Of a DNA stretch of 64,000 nt, positions 11,117-23,224 are shown one piece after another; the stretch's first letter is position 1; each line of letters opens with the position of its first letter. The stretch is from Coleophoma eucalyptorum. Its lineage: Eukaryota; Ascomycota; Leotiomycetes; Helotiales; Dermateaceae. A program made the translations under genes and the position numbers. The stretch covers positions 496,001-560,000 of the forward strand of contig JALRME010000011.1 in assembly GCA_026120035.1 (NCBI GenBank), read 5' to 3'. The notes beneath the pieces were generated by a model. That model made no database searches. It had not been told where the DNA came from and worked only from the letters and a program-made list of their open reading frames with translations.

Positions 11117-13182
11117 TCAGCCAGACTGCTGGCTGTAGCTTCTCTTCAAGTTGTTTGGGGCATGGATCCTTTGTGTGGTCTCGGCCATCTGGTTGATATA
11201 GTTGCGGGCATCCCGTAGCAAGAGCATCGTGCTGACCTTCTCGGGACCTAGGGCCTTAAGTCTCTTAACTGTATCGAGCAGGCGCTCCTCACTCTGGAAA
11301 TAGCGATCAGTGTCACTCAGGGCTGGCTGTGGGGCGGCAACAGGAGCAGCAACTTGAGGCGCTGGCTCCTTCTCCTTCTCAGACTCCTTTGCCTCGGCCT
11401 TGCGGCGCTTGTTGCTCCGGACGGAGGGAGTGGGAGATCCACTGGCATTGCTACGGGTGGAAAGTCCTGGGTCATTGTGCACACGCTTCATGTGATCCTT
11501 GAGATTCCAGCTTCGTGGGAAGCCATTTCCAGGAACACCACGATCGCAGCCGTCATACTTGCAGAGATACGGCTTATCACCGTGCCCGTGCATAGCATGG
11601 GCTTCACGCTCGTGACGGAGTAGGCACGCTGTGGAAGAGAAACTAAGATTACCGCAAGACTGGACCTTGCAACGGTATGGCTTCAAGTGAGAGTCGACAA
11701 ATTTGCTAGGATTTCATTAGCTTCCACTCATGTTAGATAGGGTGATGAGATTTTCATACTCATAGTTGCACTTTAGCTTCTCGGGCTTGTGCTGGCAAGA
11801 CGGCTTTCCTTCAAATGGGCAGTGGTAAAGTCCATTTTCATCCGGTTTGGCATTCTGGTAAAGTGGATGATCACGGGCTGAGTTGTCAACTTCAACACTA
11901 GGACGAGTCGCCAACTTGAAAGACTCATCAGAGTTTGAAGTACGACCTCTGTTAGAAATATCGCTAGCAACCTTGGACAGTCTTGGTCCAACAGGCTTTC
12001 TCACTGGCCGCTCTGGCATGGCTGGGAATGGAACCATAGTCTCCGGAAGTTCTGCGAGCTCGAATCTTGGTGATAGACCCACGGTGCTAGGAATGCTAGG
12101 CGAGTAAGTGTTCGGGTTGGTGGTCGGTGCCATCTGTTGATTAAGAGCCCAGCTTTCGGTGAAGAGAATAGGAGAAGAACTATGGGAGTCCAAGGTGTTT
12201 GAATGCCACAAGCTTCCGGTATCCATGGCTCCCTCGGTTTGGAAATCCATTGGACCACTAGTAGAGATAGAGATCTGGCCTGCCATTGACCTGGAAGGCC
12301 TCTCTTGAGGCCCAAATGGCATATCCTCTGCAGTGGAAAACATGCTAGTCGAGTGATCGGTCATCACGGAACCGGCAATAGAACGTGGTGGCATGTTGAC
12401 AGACTCTCTTTGAAAGAAAGAGCTGTCGTTTAAGTCCTCATCATGGAATTGGAAGTTGTCGAACGATGGATATTCCGTTTGTTGGGTAGGGGTATACATG
12501 ACAGGGCTAACAGACCTGTCTCTGGCATCCGAGGCAGCAGAGGACATAGGAAATGATACCTGTGAATTTGAATACATTCTTACGGATCTGGCATGATCAT
12601 TGTATTCTGATATAGAAGACGCGGTTGTTCTTTGTGATTGTGCTCCCATAGAGTCTTGGGAACTGAAGCGTGCCATAGGCACAGATTGTGTGGTTGATGA
12701 ATCATCATTCCACTGGTTCCTTCCGGTATCTGGGTACATGTGGACATTCCTTCCATTGGGTAAACTATCGTGGGATATCTGGCCATGGAATGGGTTATGT
12801 CGAGAAAATCCATTCTGGGAATGTCCTTGGACTGTCGATTCATGTTTAAGGTACTGTTGTCCTTCACCTGACTGGTTCCAGGTGGGTACACTGTACTGGC
12901 CCTGCTGAGCAGGTTCTGTGTGATGTAAAGAAAGCCCAGGAACATTAAAAAATGCATCTCCGCTAGATGATGAAATATCGAAACCGCTACACAGAAAAGG
13001 GTTAGTGTGCTGTGCCTCCACTTCATATTTAACAAAAACAATTGCAGAGCATAAACAAAGTAGAGATTGAAGGTATCTCAAGCACGTCCTGAAGATTCAG
13101 ATAGGTCAGCTTTCATTCTTCAGATATTAAGGCGGGAATCTACAGACCAAGAGGCTGCGTGGTAGTGTTCAAAGCCAGACAT
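11117..13182 (-). CDS. C2H2 zinc-finger transcription factor
   Basis: The model is 13144-13182, 13057-13088, 11760-12986 and 11117-11705, giving 628 residues in phase. The long exon encodes a Ser/Thr/Gln/Met-rich disordered region of about 400 residues. Three zinc-finger-like units then lie across the last intron: YHCPFEGKPSCQHK with LKCNY, YRCKVQSCGNLSFSST with H-x4-H, and YLCKYDGCDRG with H-x4-H. This arrangement (two close fingers ending RSWNLKDHMKRVH) recurs in an uncharacterised group of ascomycete nuclear proteins. After the fingers come a basic stretch (SNKRRKAEAKE) likely to be a nuclear signal, and a short coiled C-terminal part. The two small 5' exons are the least certain part; the ATG at 13182 was chosen because it is the only one that splices into frame. 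It is probably a DNA-binding regulator with unknown targets. Confidence 0.85.
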
Positions 13183-13879
13183 TCTGATGAAGCGCGACCT
13201 GAGATACGAGCAACCAACACAACAAATGTAATGCAAGTAACAAGCAGCGGAAAAGACAAGATCCATGGCTAGACATCCATAGCAACCGGGGAGGGGAAGT
13301 GAACTGAGAGGGGTTCCGTTAGGCCAGTCCTAGGAAAATAACGCGGGTTTGTGCAAGTTCCATGATCAACAGGCTTCTACAACAAAAGTAACGCAAATAG
13401 CAGTCAGTATATACTTATCGCAAGCGGGAGGATATGAGCCGGACATGAGTCGGCTTTGAGTATATGTACGTACTCATCGGCATATATAGATGCCCTACAC
13501 GAGCCGGCTGGCATCGTTGTAACCTTATTATCGTTAAGTAATATTGTTCCCATACGAGCACCAGGCTTGGTGACGTCCATGATTCCAGGGGTAGAAAGAA
13601 AAGACATCCATTGACCTGTCTGGGTTCTGTGGAGTTTCCCCAGGTAGGATGGCAATCAAATATCCGAGTCCATATCCAGGTTAGAAGAGTCGTGGGGAAA
13701 CACATGGAACAATGTCTAGAAGTCCTTCGCGTAAGTAATCCTTGGATTGATCCACTAAACACAAAGTCGATACATCGGTACATCGGTGTAACATTATTCC
13801 TGTCAGGTCAGACACGTGATCGAGTTGGGCATCAAAACTATGGTAGGAAAGACGGGATAATCCTGCGGGAAAAAGAAAC
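13183..13879. other. Intergenic
   Basis: About 700 bases upstream of the zinc-finger gene, probably including its promoter. Overlapping short open frames on both strands, none convincing. Confidence 0.4.
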
Positions 13880-14292
13880 TCAAAAGTCCACAACGGAAGT
13901 TTGTCCCTGGTACGGCATTTCCGGTCTTGGTTCTCCTGTGGGATCCTGCTGGTGTTGTGGAATGGGAATACTCACCTTGGCCACGGCGGGCCTCCTCGCT
14001 GTCAGGATTGAAGCGATGTTGAAGTGTTTTTTGTCTCTGAAAATTTAAGACCACTTCCTCTGGCATTGAAATGCAACTGTGTCTGGCACACGAACATAGT
14101 CCGCTGGAATGATCTGATCCTCTGGGAAGGCTGCTCCTGGATGTCTGGAAGTGTCGTCGGGAAAAGGAAAAACATTATCTTGAAAGCAAACATATTTTTC
14201 TCGCGACGCAAAAATCCAGAAGAGTTTAGAAAATAAATATACCTCGCTGGAGCGGAAGCCTTGCTCCTCTTCCTTGGATCGAATCCGGCCAT
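13880..14292 (-). CDS. Possible small basic protein (68 aa)
   Basis: The ATG at 14292 opens a 50-base exon (14243-14292) encoding MAGFDPRKRSKASAPA. It splices at a GT donor (14242) to an acceptor TTTTCAG at 14037 and continues at 13880-14036 to a stop, giving 68 residues. The second exon reads as compositionally protein-like, with Pro, Gln and charged residues. An alternative is a further GTGAGT donor near 13975 leading to a longer C-terminus through 13681. I do not recognise the family. Support is splice-signal and frame continuity only. Confidence 0.35.
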
Positions 14293-16423
14293 GGTGTCCG
14301 GCTTAAGGGTCACGCAGGTTTGGGTTTGGACACAAGTCATTGGGATCCTGTAGACGGCTGTCTTCTCTTGTGTTGCTGCAAAATTGTCGATGTAGTTGTC
14401 GAGTACTTATGCCAGGCGGCAGAGTGCTGCTGACCTCAGTATAAAACAATTCTTGGGAGTTCCTGGCAAATATTGAGATGCAAGGACGGATATAGAGTTG
14501 GCGCGAGTAAGTAGAGAGGAACTGCTGTCGATCTGAAGCAAAAGAGTTGGGCACTGAGAGCCTGATGAAAAGGTTGGGAGCTGATGAAGAAAGTCATAGT
14601 GGGGGACGCTGCCAACTTATGGTGGTTGGCATGCTGAGACAGCTGATGCGTTGGCGAAGTCGCTTCCTTTGCCCAGCTTATCAGAGGGGCTGAAAATGTG
14701 GGTTTTCTGCAATATCCAGCATCAAGGATAGTTATTGGAAGGACTAAGCTGACCGTAGCGGCTGTGTGGAATAATGGATGTGACTGTACTTTGCGGTGTG
14801 CAGGAATGTCACGAATCGTCCTTGGTTCAAGCGCGCGAAGCAGGGAATCCGGAAATCCGAAGCGTGACGGCCTTTTAAAGGCCGGCATTCAGCGAATGGG
14901 CATCGCGATAGACGCAGTAGAGCATGAGAATTACTGAGCGCCAGCACCACGACTGGTGATGGCTGCATTTCTCCTCAGTTGCGAGTGACGGGGGAGTGGA
15001 ACAGTTCAATCAGAAAACAAATCCCTCACCAGGGATTCGTGAAGTCTAAACCTTCTAATTCCTTGGCGGTCGTGGATGTTAATATTCCGACCGTCCGCAT
15101 CCTTCAGCGCTGCTCGCTCACACCTGCCATCACGGCTTCCATGTCTTCCTCGAACTCTGAAAATTACATTTTTGCAGATCATGACGATTTCTAGTTTCAA
15201 CAACTGTGCACAGTCTCCTTTGAGCATCGTGAGCCATGCTAATGGAAACAATTTTTTGAAAGCCAGCAGAGAATCCTTGAATTCTGAGGATGGCTTGCGC
15301 GGTACTGATTCATGCTCACCGCTGCAGATGAGGGGCCTCGGATATTTCAGAATATGAGCGAAATCATCGAAGGTCGCCAAAAGTGTGACCGCTGGCGCCG
15401 TCTATTGGTACGGTGTGGTAGAAAGGTGAGCAGAGTGAGCGACCTCAGCAGGACGTGTCTGTTGTCGCCGACTATGGTGGCATCGTCGTGGCCAATGAAG
15501 CCCATCTTGTGGAAGCATTTACGCATATTGCGCCTGTAGAAGCATGACGGTGTGTGAATGGAGCTGCATGAACGAATGAACGGAGGTTGTGCGGGCCAGC
15601 AAACATCGAGTCTGCCCACACCATGGATATTGGTCGTACGGGGTTGATGAGACCTCTCGTGAGAATGACTATCTCGTCAGAGATGCTTGGAAATCCTGAA
15701 TCCGAAATGAGCGGCAGACAGAAATTGAGAGCAAATGCTTCATTTTGAAGGCCGCGATAGCAGCTTCATCCATTCCTGACTCAAGGAGATGCCTCCGCAG
15801 CCTTGTCCCTGTTTCTGCGATATTATTCGCTCCCCGCCCACTAGATCTGCGTCATTCCGGGCGAGGCTGGGAAAATCCGTAGATCTTCCACGAGGTGGAA
15901 AGTAAAATGACGACAGGCACGCGAGGGCATTTTCCCAGACTATGGAATCTCCTGAAGATCTTTATGATCATTAAAAGAGCCGAAATGTTGTTTGAGAACG
16001 TGCTGAACGGATGAGTATAAGTTCCAGGGCGATCCGAAAACCTGCAGGAGCTGTGTGACTGGTGGTTGAACGCCAACGAGCAAACTGGTAAATCACGTGA
16101 TCATCCACACAGACAACGATCCGGACAAACAGTATTCCTTAGAATCAAGCCGGGAATAATTGATGCAAGTATTATAGTGTAGTTTCAGTGAGAAAGAGCT
16201 CTTGATAACTTATGGGTATATGTGTGCGTATGTATAAATCACGTGATATATCACATTATGTTGTCCTTCGCGTCTTCTTTACTTCACTTTGTTTAAGAAG
16301 GAGATTGTAAAAATAATTCCCGAAAGTTTTGAATAGTGTACTTCTTAACTGTACACCATACTGCATACTTTTGTGTACTCTTCAAATTCTTTGTATCACA
16401 GCAACAAACTGTATACTCAACTG
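14293..16423. other. Long intergenic stretch
   Basis: About 2.1 kb without a supported gene. Several open frames of 70-150 codons exist on both strands (for example 15006-15380 minus and 14436-14888 minus). They lack recognisable motifs, overlap antisense frames and do not splice into anything convincing. A decayed or species-specific gene cannot be excluded. Confidence 0.4.
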
Positions 16424-17790
16424 TTAAATTCTGATCCAAAGAACGAAGCCTCTCTGCAAAACACGTGCGATAATAAGGATGACTGATGAAGTCATTAGCA
16501 GTATGCCACTCCATAGTATCATGCCTGTCCAGTTTTTGTGTTGTCCTTCACCAATAATCGCCCCGGCCACAGGTGAACCAATGAGGACTCCAAAGCCCAT
16601 GAAGGCAAAGCTCATGCCTAATCGTGTGCCCCAGGTACTTTTGTCCGCCGAGACACCAGTGATGACGGAAATGCATAATGAGAGAAATGGACCTGAGGCA
16701 AATCCGTAGGCGACGGTGAAGATGATCACACCCGCGGTGCTCTTGATAGCCAGTAAAGCAAATGCCAGCACGCTCGAGATGACTCCTGCTAGAATCTGGA
16801 CATTCATGACCCCTATTGTTCCAGCAATATAGTTCGGGAGTATACGGCCAAAGAAAGAACCTGCATTTAGCATCGCAAGGAGATAGAAGGCAAGAGACGG
16901 CTCTGTCCCAGCTACATCAATGGCGTATAAGTTGATGTAGTAGTAGAAGACATACAACCCTAAGAAGCCTATGAAGAAAGCGATGCAGACAAGCAGGTAT
17001 GTAATATCTCGAAGGTGTTTGAGATCAATCACGCTCCTCTTTGCCGTGCTCTTTGCGATTCGCAGCCGCATCATCGAGGCAGAAATACCCATAGTAACAA
17101 GCACCATAAAGGCTATAGAGCGAACAGCCCACGGGAAACCAATACGCTGGACAAGACGTTGAAGCATAATGGGGTATATCACAGCACCTAAAATACTCAG
17201 TCATTTTCTTTCCTAATCTGATGGATTTCGAACGGACCTATACTAGATCCTGTGGCAGCAATTCCTATAGCAAACGGGCCGCGGGTAGAGAACCACTGCG
17301 GTACGATAGCGGACCCCGGCATGAAAACGAAGCCGAAGCCGATACCTGTTACAACAGCTTGCGCAAGGAAGAACTGATAGTATTCATGACAAAGACTCAG
17401 CATCATAAGTCCAAATACCATGATCACAGTACCAATGCCAAGCAAGAAACGCACATGCCCAGCATCCCAAATTGGCCCAGTAAAGATACATATGATGTAA
17501 GATACTAGATACTGGACAGATCCGATCCAAGCAATGGTTGAGGGGTTGTTCTTGCTCAGGATTTCGGTCTCATAGAGTGTTTGGAATTGGCCGTAGGTGT
17601 TCAGTAAGCCAAGGACATTGAAGAAGATCAACCAAGAGGATGCGACCTGCATCCATGCCTTTACGCCCCCATCCGGTGGCGGAAAGGCATCATTCTCGTC
17701 GATAGTATCCTCTAATTCTGTGGGAGGTGTATTGAATTCATCGTTGACTTGATAATCCGGATGTAAGCCTTGGGCTTCTTTAGATGCCAT
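16424..17790 (-). CDS. MFS monocarboxylate-type transporter
   Basis: Two exons (17238-17790 and 16424-17187) give 438 residues. The intron 17188-17237 has a GTCCGT donor and a TTTTAG acceptor, and restores GSSIGG...IYPIML, a signature of the fungal monocarboxylate porter (MCT, Mch-like) family. The N-terminal cytosolic tail is followed by PPPDGGVKAW, also diagnostic, then about twelve membrane helices split by a central loop (RIAKSTAKRSVIDLKHLRD). Relatives sit in plasma or organelle membranes. Many fungal MCT-like proteins are not lactate carriers; Mch5 of yeast takes up riboflavin. The substrate is therefore open. Length is normal for the family. No pathway neighbour is evident. Confidence 0.92.
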
Positions 17791-17905
17791 TACCCCTCTT
17801 TAGAACACAAAACCGTACGGACAAGAACTGAAGGCACTTTTAGTGTGTAAATGAGCTCGTGGTGCAACTGGAAGTTGACGCAACGAGAGAAATTTCTGAG
17901 CTTGA

Positions 17906-18960
17906 TTGGAAGCTACTATCCTTATCCCATCCATAAGAATGTTCATATCGGTAACTGTGCCGATACAACGATTCGGCACTATTCGGTCTGAAGATGGGAT
18001 TCTAGTTAAGCGAGTTGTCAGAGTGGTGTCCCTATTGTGCTTTACCACTCTTGTCACCTTATATCCGCTAATCTCCTTCGAAAAATGGGGTCTTGCTGCG
18101 ATGGCAGGTATAGCAGTGCTGGGTATTGGTGGAAAGACTGATAAGATGTCTAGCGGGGATACTGCTTTCACTCAAAAAGGATTGATCATCCACGGTCAGG
18201 ATAGTTCAGAGCTACGCTGCCTTCTGCTTTGATCGAGAAAGAGAAGAAACATGGTAATTTGGGTTAAGTTGACACTCAAGCTGTCAAATCGAAATTATTC
18301 CAAGATATACGGGATTTGGAGCTTGGTCACATAATGAATCTACTTCTTATTCAGCGTATAGGGGGCCAAGTCTCAAAGGTGGGATTCATAATCCAAGTAC
18401 GCTAAGTAACGTGACATCTATGAGATCTTATACGACTTGAGAGCAGTTGTTACTGGAATAGCGTTCCTTCAGATTGAGAGATAAGTAAGTACCTGATCCA
18501 TAATCTCTAGTAGAGAGCTTGTGTCCATCTATAAGAAGGCACTGGAGGCTCTTCAGAACATCTCTGATAAATCCTACAAGGTTGAGTCAAACTTGCTAAA
18601 CCTGGCCTTTGGACCTAATGATGCGTCGATTGTATTTGTCGTTGAGCTGTAGCAAACAGCACGCACCGTTTTCAAGCTCAATATGCAAAGATTATTGTGG
18701 CTTAAAAATTCGTCAAGCGTAGTAACTCCTGCAAGTCATCAATACATGACATACTTGAGTGGGCATTCTCGTGTGTTAGCAATATAGCAGCCTTCGAGCC
18801 AAAGATCGCGAGTTTATATAGATCGAGAACCTTCTCAATGACTCGGGTTGAATTTATCGTCAAAGAATCCTTGAAACTCCGAAGATCATCACAAGGACTT
18901 CCGGCAAAATTCACTATTGTTAAAATCAGGGTCAGGGGTATGGGCCTGCTCAAGATTGGT
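17906..18960 (+). pseudogene. Probable decayed coding region
   Basis: Several plus-strand stretches look protein-like but are separated by stops and frame changes. One spans 18272-18400 (charged helical, with KLFQDIRDLELGHI). Another spans 18510-18651 (with IYKKALEALQNISDKSYKV and NLLNLAFGPNDAS). A third, between about 18700 and 18990, ends after TRVEFIVKESLKLRR. No splice arrangement joins them into one protein, and I do not recognise a family. The stretch could be a relic of a duplicated gene or a poorly resolved real gene. Confidence 0.3.
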
Positions 18961-20042
18961 ATTGGGCCCAAAATGGATTCATGCAGCTACATGCTTCTAT
19001 GGTGCCAGTAGAAGCCCACCCGATATTATGGCTGGAGCCTGCAGAGCTCTAAGGAGATATCGGGTTCGGGTTGTGCACCTCGTTTATACTAAGCGACGTG
19101 TGGCTGCGCATAAATTGCGCGACCAGAAGGTAGGAAACCATGACCAGCTCCATATCAACCCTTTGAAGTCTCTGTATATTCAATTTCATTTGAAGAGATG
19201 ATTCCCATCCATAGGACTGTACGACATGGCCAGCTCTGTGGTATATCATTCCGCTACAGTGGATCGGGCCTAGGGATTAGTAAACCTCAAAACCCAGAGT
19301 GGGAAGAAATAATGAAAAATTGCAAAGAAAGTGGCAGAACGACGTGACGTATGGAAGGGTATTAAAGAAAAGCATTGCAAATCAAATGAAATCGTCCCAA
19401 AGAAGAAGCGTGCCGTCGCCAAAAATCCAGAATACGACGATAATTCGAAGCTACGCCGCTTACTGGGCACGCCCGCAAGCTCCAAGCTCAAGGCAGCCAT
19501 TTAAAGACCGAATCAGCATCCAGCATTCTTCCATGGCCACCAAGTCCAAATTTACACCCTCTCGCCTTTATTTCCCCTTGTCGTTAACTCTGCGGATGCG
19601 TGCCCATGATATGACATGCAATTGCTGTCTTTCCGTCCATACTTTTCTTTTTTCCTCAACAGGGTCTGTCTTCTGCCGCTGGTCGTTTTGGACTTGGCAA
19701 ACTATCTGCTCAAAATGGGTCAAGCCTGCTTGTTGCACGGTGTTCCCGGAAAGGTTGGGGGTTTACCATCCTTGTTGAATTTGGGCGGCAAGATGGAGTG
19801 CTTTTCTATACATTAGTGATAAGTCTTCTCAGGTACCTTGGTGAAGCTGAACGGTTGACGGTGGATATCCGAATATATATCGATCTCTCTCCCGTGGTCC
19901 AATTCTGCTCTACTGCTTCTCGTCCGAATCCCTTCACCAAGAAACGCCAATTTGCCCGCTTTTATTTCTCACCTGCCGGAATCTAGCTCGATCTTCTCGA
20001 CAAGAACTACGACCGCAAGTACAGGCATATCACGCAAGGAAT
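18961..20042. other. Intergenic, upstream of secreted-protein gene
   Basis: About 1.1 kb with no supported gene. It should include the promoter of the small secreted protein starting at 20043. Confidence 0.45.
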
Positions 20043-21054
20043 ATGAGATCTCTCGTCCCCATTACCGTTGCTGCGCTTCTCGCACTTCAAATCTCAGCGC
20101 AAACAACCTACTACACCCTGCTGTTCTCCCTCGCGTCAGCAGGCTCGCAGTATGGAGTTACAAGCGTAAGCACACATGGCACCCTCTGATGCTTCAGACT
20201 TGTGGATTTCAAGAGTGCTGATGATGGCTTAGTTCGAGAGCACTATGATTGCTCCTGCGGTCTCGAGTGGAAGTGGTAGCCACTCAGCTTGGCCAGGCCT
20301 TGAGCCTGAATCGGAGAGCTTCGTGTATCAGAATGTGCTCATTGACTCTGGTAATCATTGGTACTTCTTTACCGAATATTGCTGCAGGTAGGTTGATGGT
20401 TATCCAGAAACCGTGGTATGTCGCTAACTATTATAGTCCCAATGTTGATTACGCTCCACAACTGAGTATGAATCAGTCACCATATTCCACAGACGTAGAG
20501 GACTAACGGTGCAGCAGCTTACCCTGGAGATACCATCAAATCAGTATTCGATCTTGATACAAGTAGTGATGAATGGACCAACACCTGGACGAAAACACCC
20601 GGCTCAACAGGCTCCGCCGCAGGTGAGACAGGAGGAACCACTGTCTCCACCAACTCATTCCGTATGTTTTTCAGACTTTCATGTTCTAGATGACTTCGCT
20701 GACCGAGACAGCCTCCCAGAACACTCTGTCCCAGGTAGCCCCAACTTATGCCAAAAATTAATCCGGGGATGATGCTAATTAAACTAGGCTGTCTTTGCGA
20801 TTGAGCTTCAGAACTCTGCCGTCTGGGATTTTGGTGCTGTAGTATGGAGTGAAATTACGATCACGGCCAACACAACGGACACTACATGGTGCACTAGGTA
20901 TGCCTCTTTCCTTTATCCCTAGAAGTACACTAACCAGATTTTCAGCCCAGAGAGCTTCGGCGGATTCCAGTATTCGATGTCGAGCCCTGTCGCAACAGTT
21001 TCTGGTTCTTCGAGTACCTGCTACGTTGCCAGTCTGATCTTCGAAGGTCCTTGA
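20043..21054 (+). CDS. Small secreted protein, unassigned family
   Basis: Seven exons (20043-20165, 20233-20387, 20437-20465, 20518-20661, 20712-20734, 20788-20897, 20946-21054) give 230 residues, every junction in phase. The N-terminus MRSLVPITVAALLALQISAQ is a clear signal peptide. The mature part is rich in Ser, Thr, Trp and aromatic residues, with repeated beta-strand-like segments (FVYQNVLIDSGNHWYFF; AVFAIELQNSAVWDFGAVVW; ITITANTTDTTWC). Four or so cysteines are present in the mature chain. NTT is a possible N-glycosylation site. The pattern suggests a beta-sandwich (lectin or peptidase G1-like), but no diagnostic residues were identified, so no function is given. Exons of 29 and 23 bases make it easy to miss in automatic annotation. 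It is likely extracellular and may interact with plant or fungal wall material; that is inference. Confidence 0.8.
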
Positions 21055-21850
21055 ACAAAAACTGTAGGGAAGGGCCAATAGAAGAAGTTGAACGTCGACA
21101 GAGCTTGACCCGTGGTTTAAAACGTACATTAGGCTTGTCTTAGCCATCGGATTCCAAGCCGTAGAGATGCTAACGGAAAGCAATCTCGAACCAGAAGATT
21201 TAACATCCAGCCGGAATTAGGATGCCAAATAGACGGCTCGTGGAAAATGGAGGTGCCGAGATAGTTAAGCAGAGTACAGAGGCAAGTGATGGAGGTCCTA
21301 CGAACCAGAGTTCATACCAACCATTCCAGCCAGGTTCAGGAAAGAATGAACGTTGTTAAACCGAATTGATGATCTTATATTGATTCCCACCACTCAAGTG
21401 AACAACAGTTCTAGTTAATCTAGTAGGTCTGAGCGTGAGGGTGAAAGTAAGTTCCTGACGATAGAAGTAAACTAAATGGTGTCAGTTTAATGCTGCCGTT
21501 TAAATACAACCAGGGAGACCAACATTCAGTCTTTGATCCAGGGGCCAGGTAAGCTGACTGACCTACAGTGGCTATTTTGGCGAGTTTGGATAACTTGTCG
21601 CTTACCGGCCAAACGCCAGCTTATATATGGGTCAGATCATCTCTCTCATGATGTAGATGTGCAACATAATCTCCTCAAACATGTGATCAACATGTGACCC
21701 AAATCTTCCGATAATCCTAGGGGTTGGAATTCACTCCGGAGTTGTCATCCATCGCTCTTGTTTAGTAGGAGCTCTATGAGTGGGTGAGTAAGAGACTACA
21801 GTACCAGTCAAGCACATAGCCGTTAAGTCGCATACGAAACCATCTACAGA
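21055..21850. other. Intergenic
   Basis: About 800 bases, no coding frame of note. It leads into the short-repeat array beginning at 21861. Confidence 0.45.
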
Positions 21851-21860
21851 ATACAGCTCA

Positions 21861-22029
21861 GCCTGGGTAGAACACCGGTGTGTGGGAAAAGGTCCGCCTG
21901 GGTAGAGACAAGTTCCGCCTGGGTAGAGACGAGCTCCGCCTGGGTAAAGACAAGTTCCGCCTGGGTAGAGAAAAAGTTCCGCCTGGGTAGAAAACCCTTG
22001 TGCAGGAAAAGCTCAGCCTGGGTAGAAGA
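21861..22029 (+). repeat. Seven-copy GCCTGGGTA array with symmetric spacing
   Basis: GCCTGGGTA occurs at 21861, 21896, 21917, 21938, 21959, 21981 and 22016. The spacings are 35, 21, 21, 21, 22 and 35 bases. The inner copies form a 21-base tandem unit containing AGAGACAAGTTCC variants. The outer two copies are both preceded by AGCTCA and separated from the inner block by longer, partly similar spacers containing GGAAAAG. The array ends about 170 bases upstream of the KTI12 start codon. Confidence 0.9.
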
Positions 22030-22197
22030 TTGGCGATGTGCAACATTCACGTGAACCACGTGACTCAACGAAAGCCTTTCCGATAAGCCCTTTCTGAATT
22101 CCTTATCGGCCTTCGTGTCTAAGAAATTCCTTTCCCCACACCCACCATTTCCCTCCAGACTCTTCCACAAGGCCCAGAGCAGCTACAGACCGCAACC

Positions 22198-23224
22198 ATG
22201 CCTGTAAGAGAACCCAAGCATATATTTCCATGGCCTCGGCATTGAATAATTCACTGACGAACAAACAAAGCTCATAATACTCACCGGCTACCCCACATCA
22301 GGCAAGACGTATCGCGCGGAGCAGCTCCGGTCATACTTCAACACCAAGCTCTCTTCACTGCCCCCGACGGGCAGCGCACCTCCGCGCGTGCACTACATCT
22401 CCGACCACACGCTCTCGATCCAGCGCACCGTCTACAACTTGGAGTCTAAAGATGCGCACGAACGGTCGAACAATGCCTCGGAGAAGGATGCGCGCGCTTC
22501 GATATATGCGGCGGTGAAACGCGCATTGAGTCCAAAGGACATTGTCATTCTGGACGGGGCGAATTATATCAAGGGTTGGAGGTATCAATTATATTGTGAA
22601 GCAAAGGCGGTTAGGAGCACGCATTGTGTCGTACATGTCGGTACGCCAGTGGAGAAGGCTCGGGAGATCAACGAGGAGCGGTTGAAGCAGAGAGAAAAAG
22701 AAAGTGCAGGAGAAGGAGAAGAAGGCAGCGTGAAAGAAGAGGAGCGGCCCTATGAGAAGGATTGCTGGGAGAATCTCGTCTTCCGGTACGAGGAACCGAA
22801 TGCGTTTACACGGTGGGACAGCCCACTCTTCACTGTGCCCTGGGACGATCCAACGCCAGCATGCGATGAGATCTGGGAAGCGCTTATTGGATCAGATGGC
22901 GGCAAGAAGGTAGTGCGGCCAAACGCTGCAACGGTTATGAAGGCAGCGAGCAGCGAGGACTATCTATACGAGCTTGACCGCACGACACAGACAATATTGA
23001 ATCAGATACTGGACTGGGCAAAAGATCACCCTGGTGAGGGAGGCGGCCTTCTCGACTTTGACGAGGGCTTGCTGGTCGAGTTACCCAGTAATCCTATCGG
23101 CTTACCGGCGTTGCAGAGACTGAGGAGGCAGTTCATTAGTTTGAATAGGCAGAATGCTGTTCCCGTGAAGCGGATTAGGGAGAGCTTTACAGCATTTTTA
23201 AACCAGTCTTTTGAGGCCATGTAG
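22198..23224 (+). CDS. kti12: KTI12-like Elongator-associated P-loop protein
   Basis: The first exon is only six bases (22198-22203, ATG CCT). A GTAAGA donor and CAAAG acceptor then join it to 22271-23224, giving 319 residues. The start restores MPLIILTGYPTSGKT, the N-terminal P-loop (G8 to T15) typical of Kti12 / PSTK kinases. The DGANYIKGWRYQLYCEAK segment matches the conserved Walker B-like region, and RWDSPLF and the C-terminal RIRESF stretch are also family features. Kti12 binds Elongator and its ATPase supports wobble-uridine tRNA modification (mcm5/ncm5) in cytoplasm and nucleus. A charged Glu-rich insertion (about residues 135-160) lies in the usual variable loop. Identification is strong because length, P-loop and the central motif all agree. 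Confidence 0.93.

Noticed and set aside
14436..14888. Minus-strand ORF of 150 codons
   Set aside because: Ser/Leu/His-rich composition without motifs, overlapping antisense frames, no splice support.
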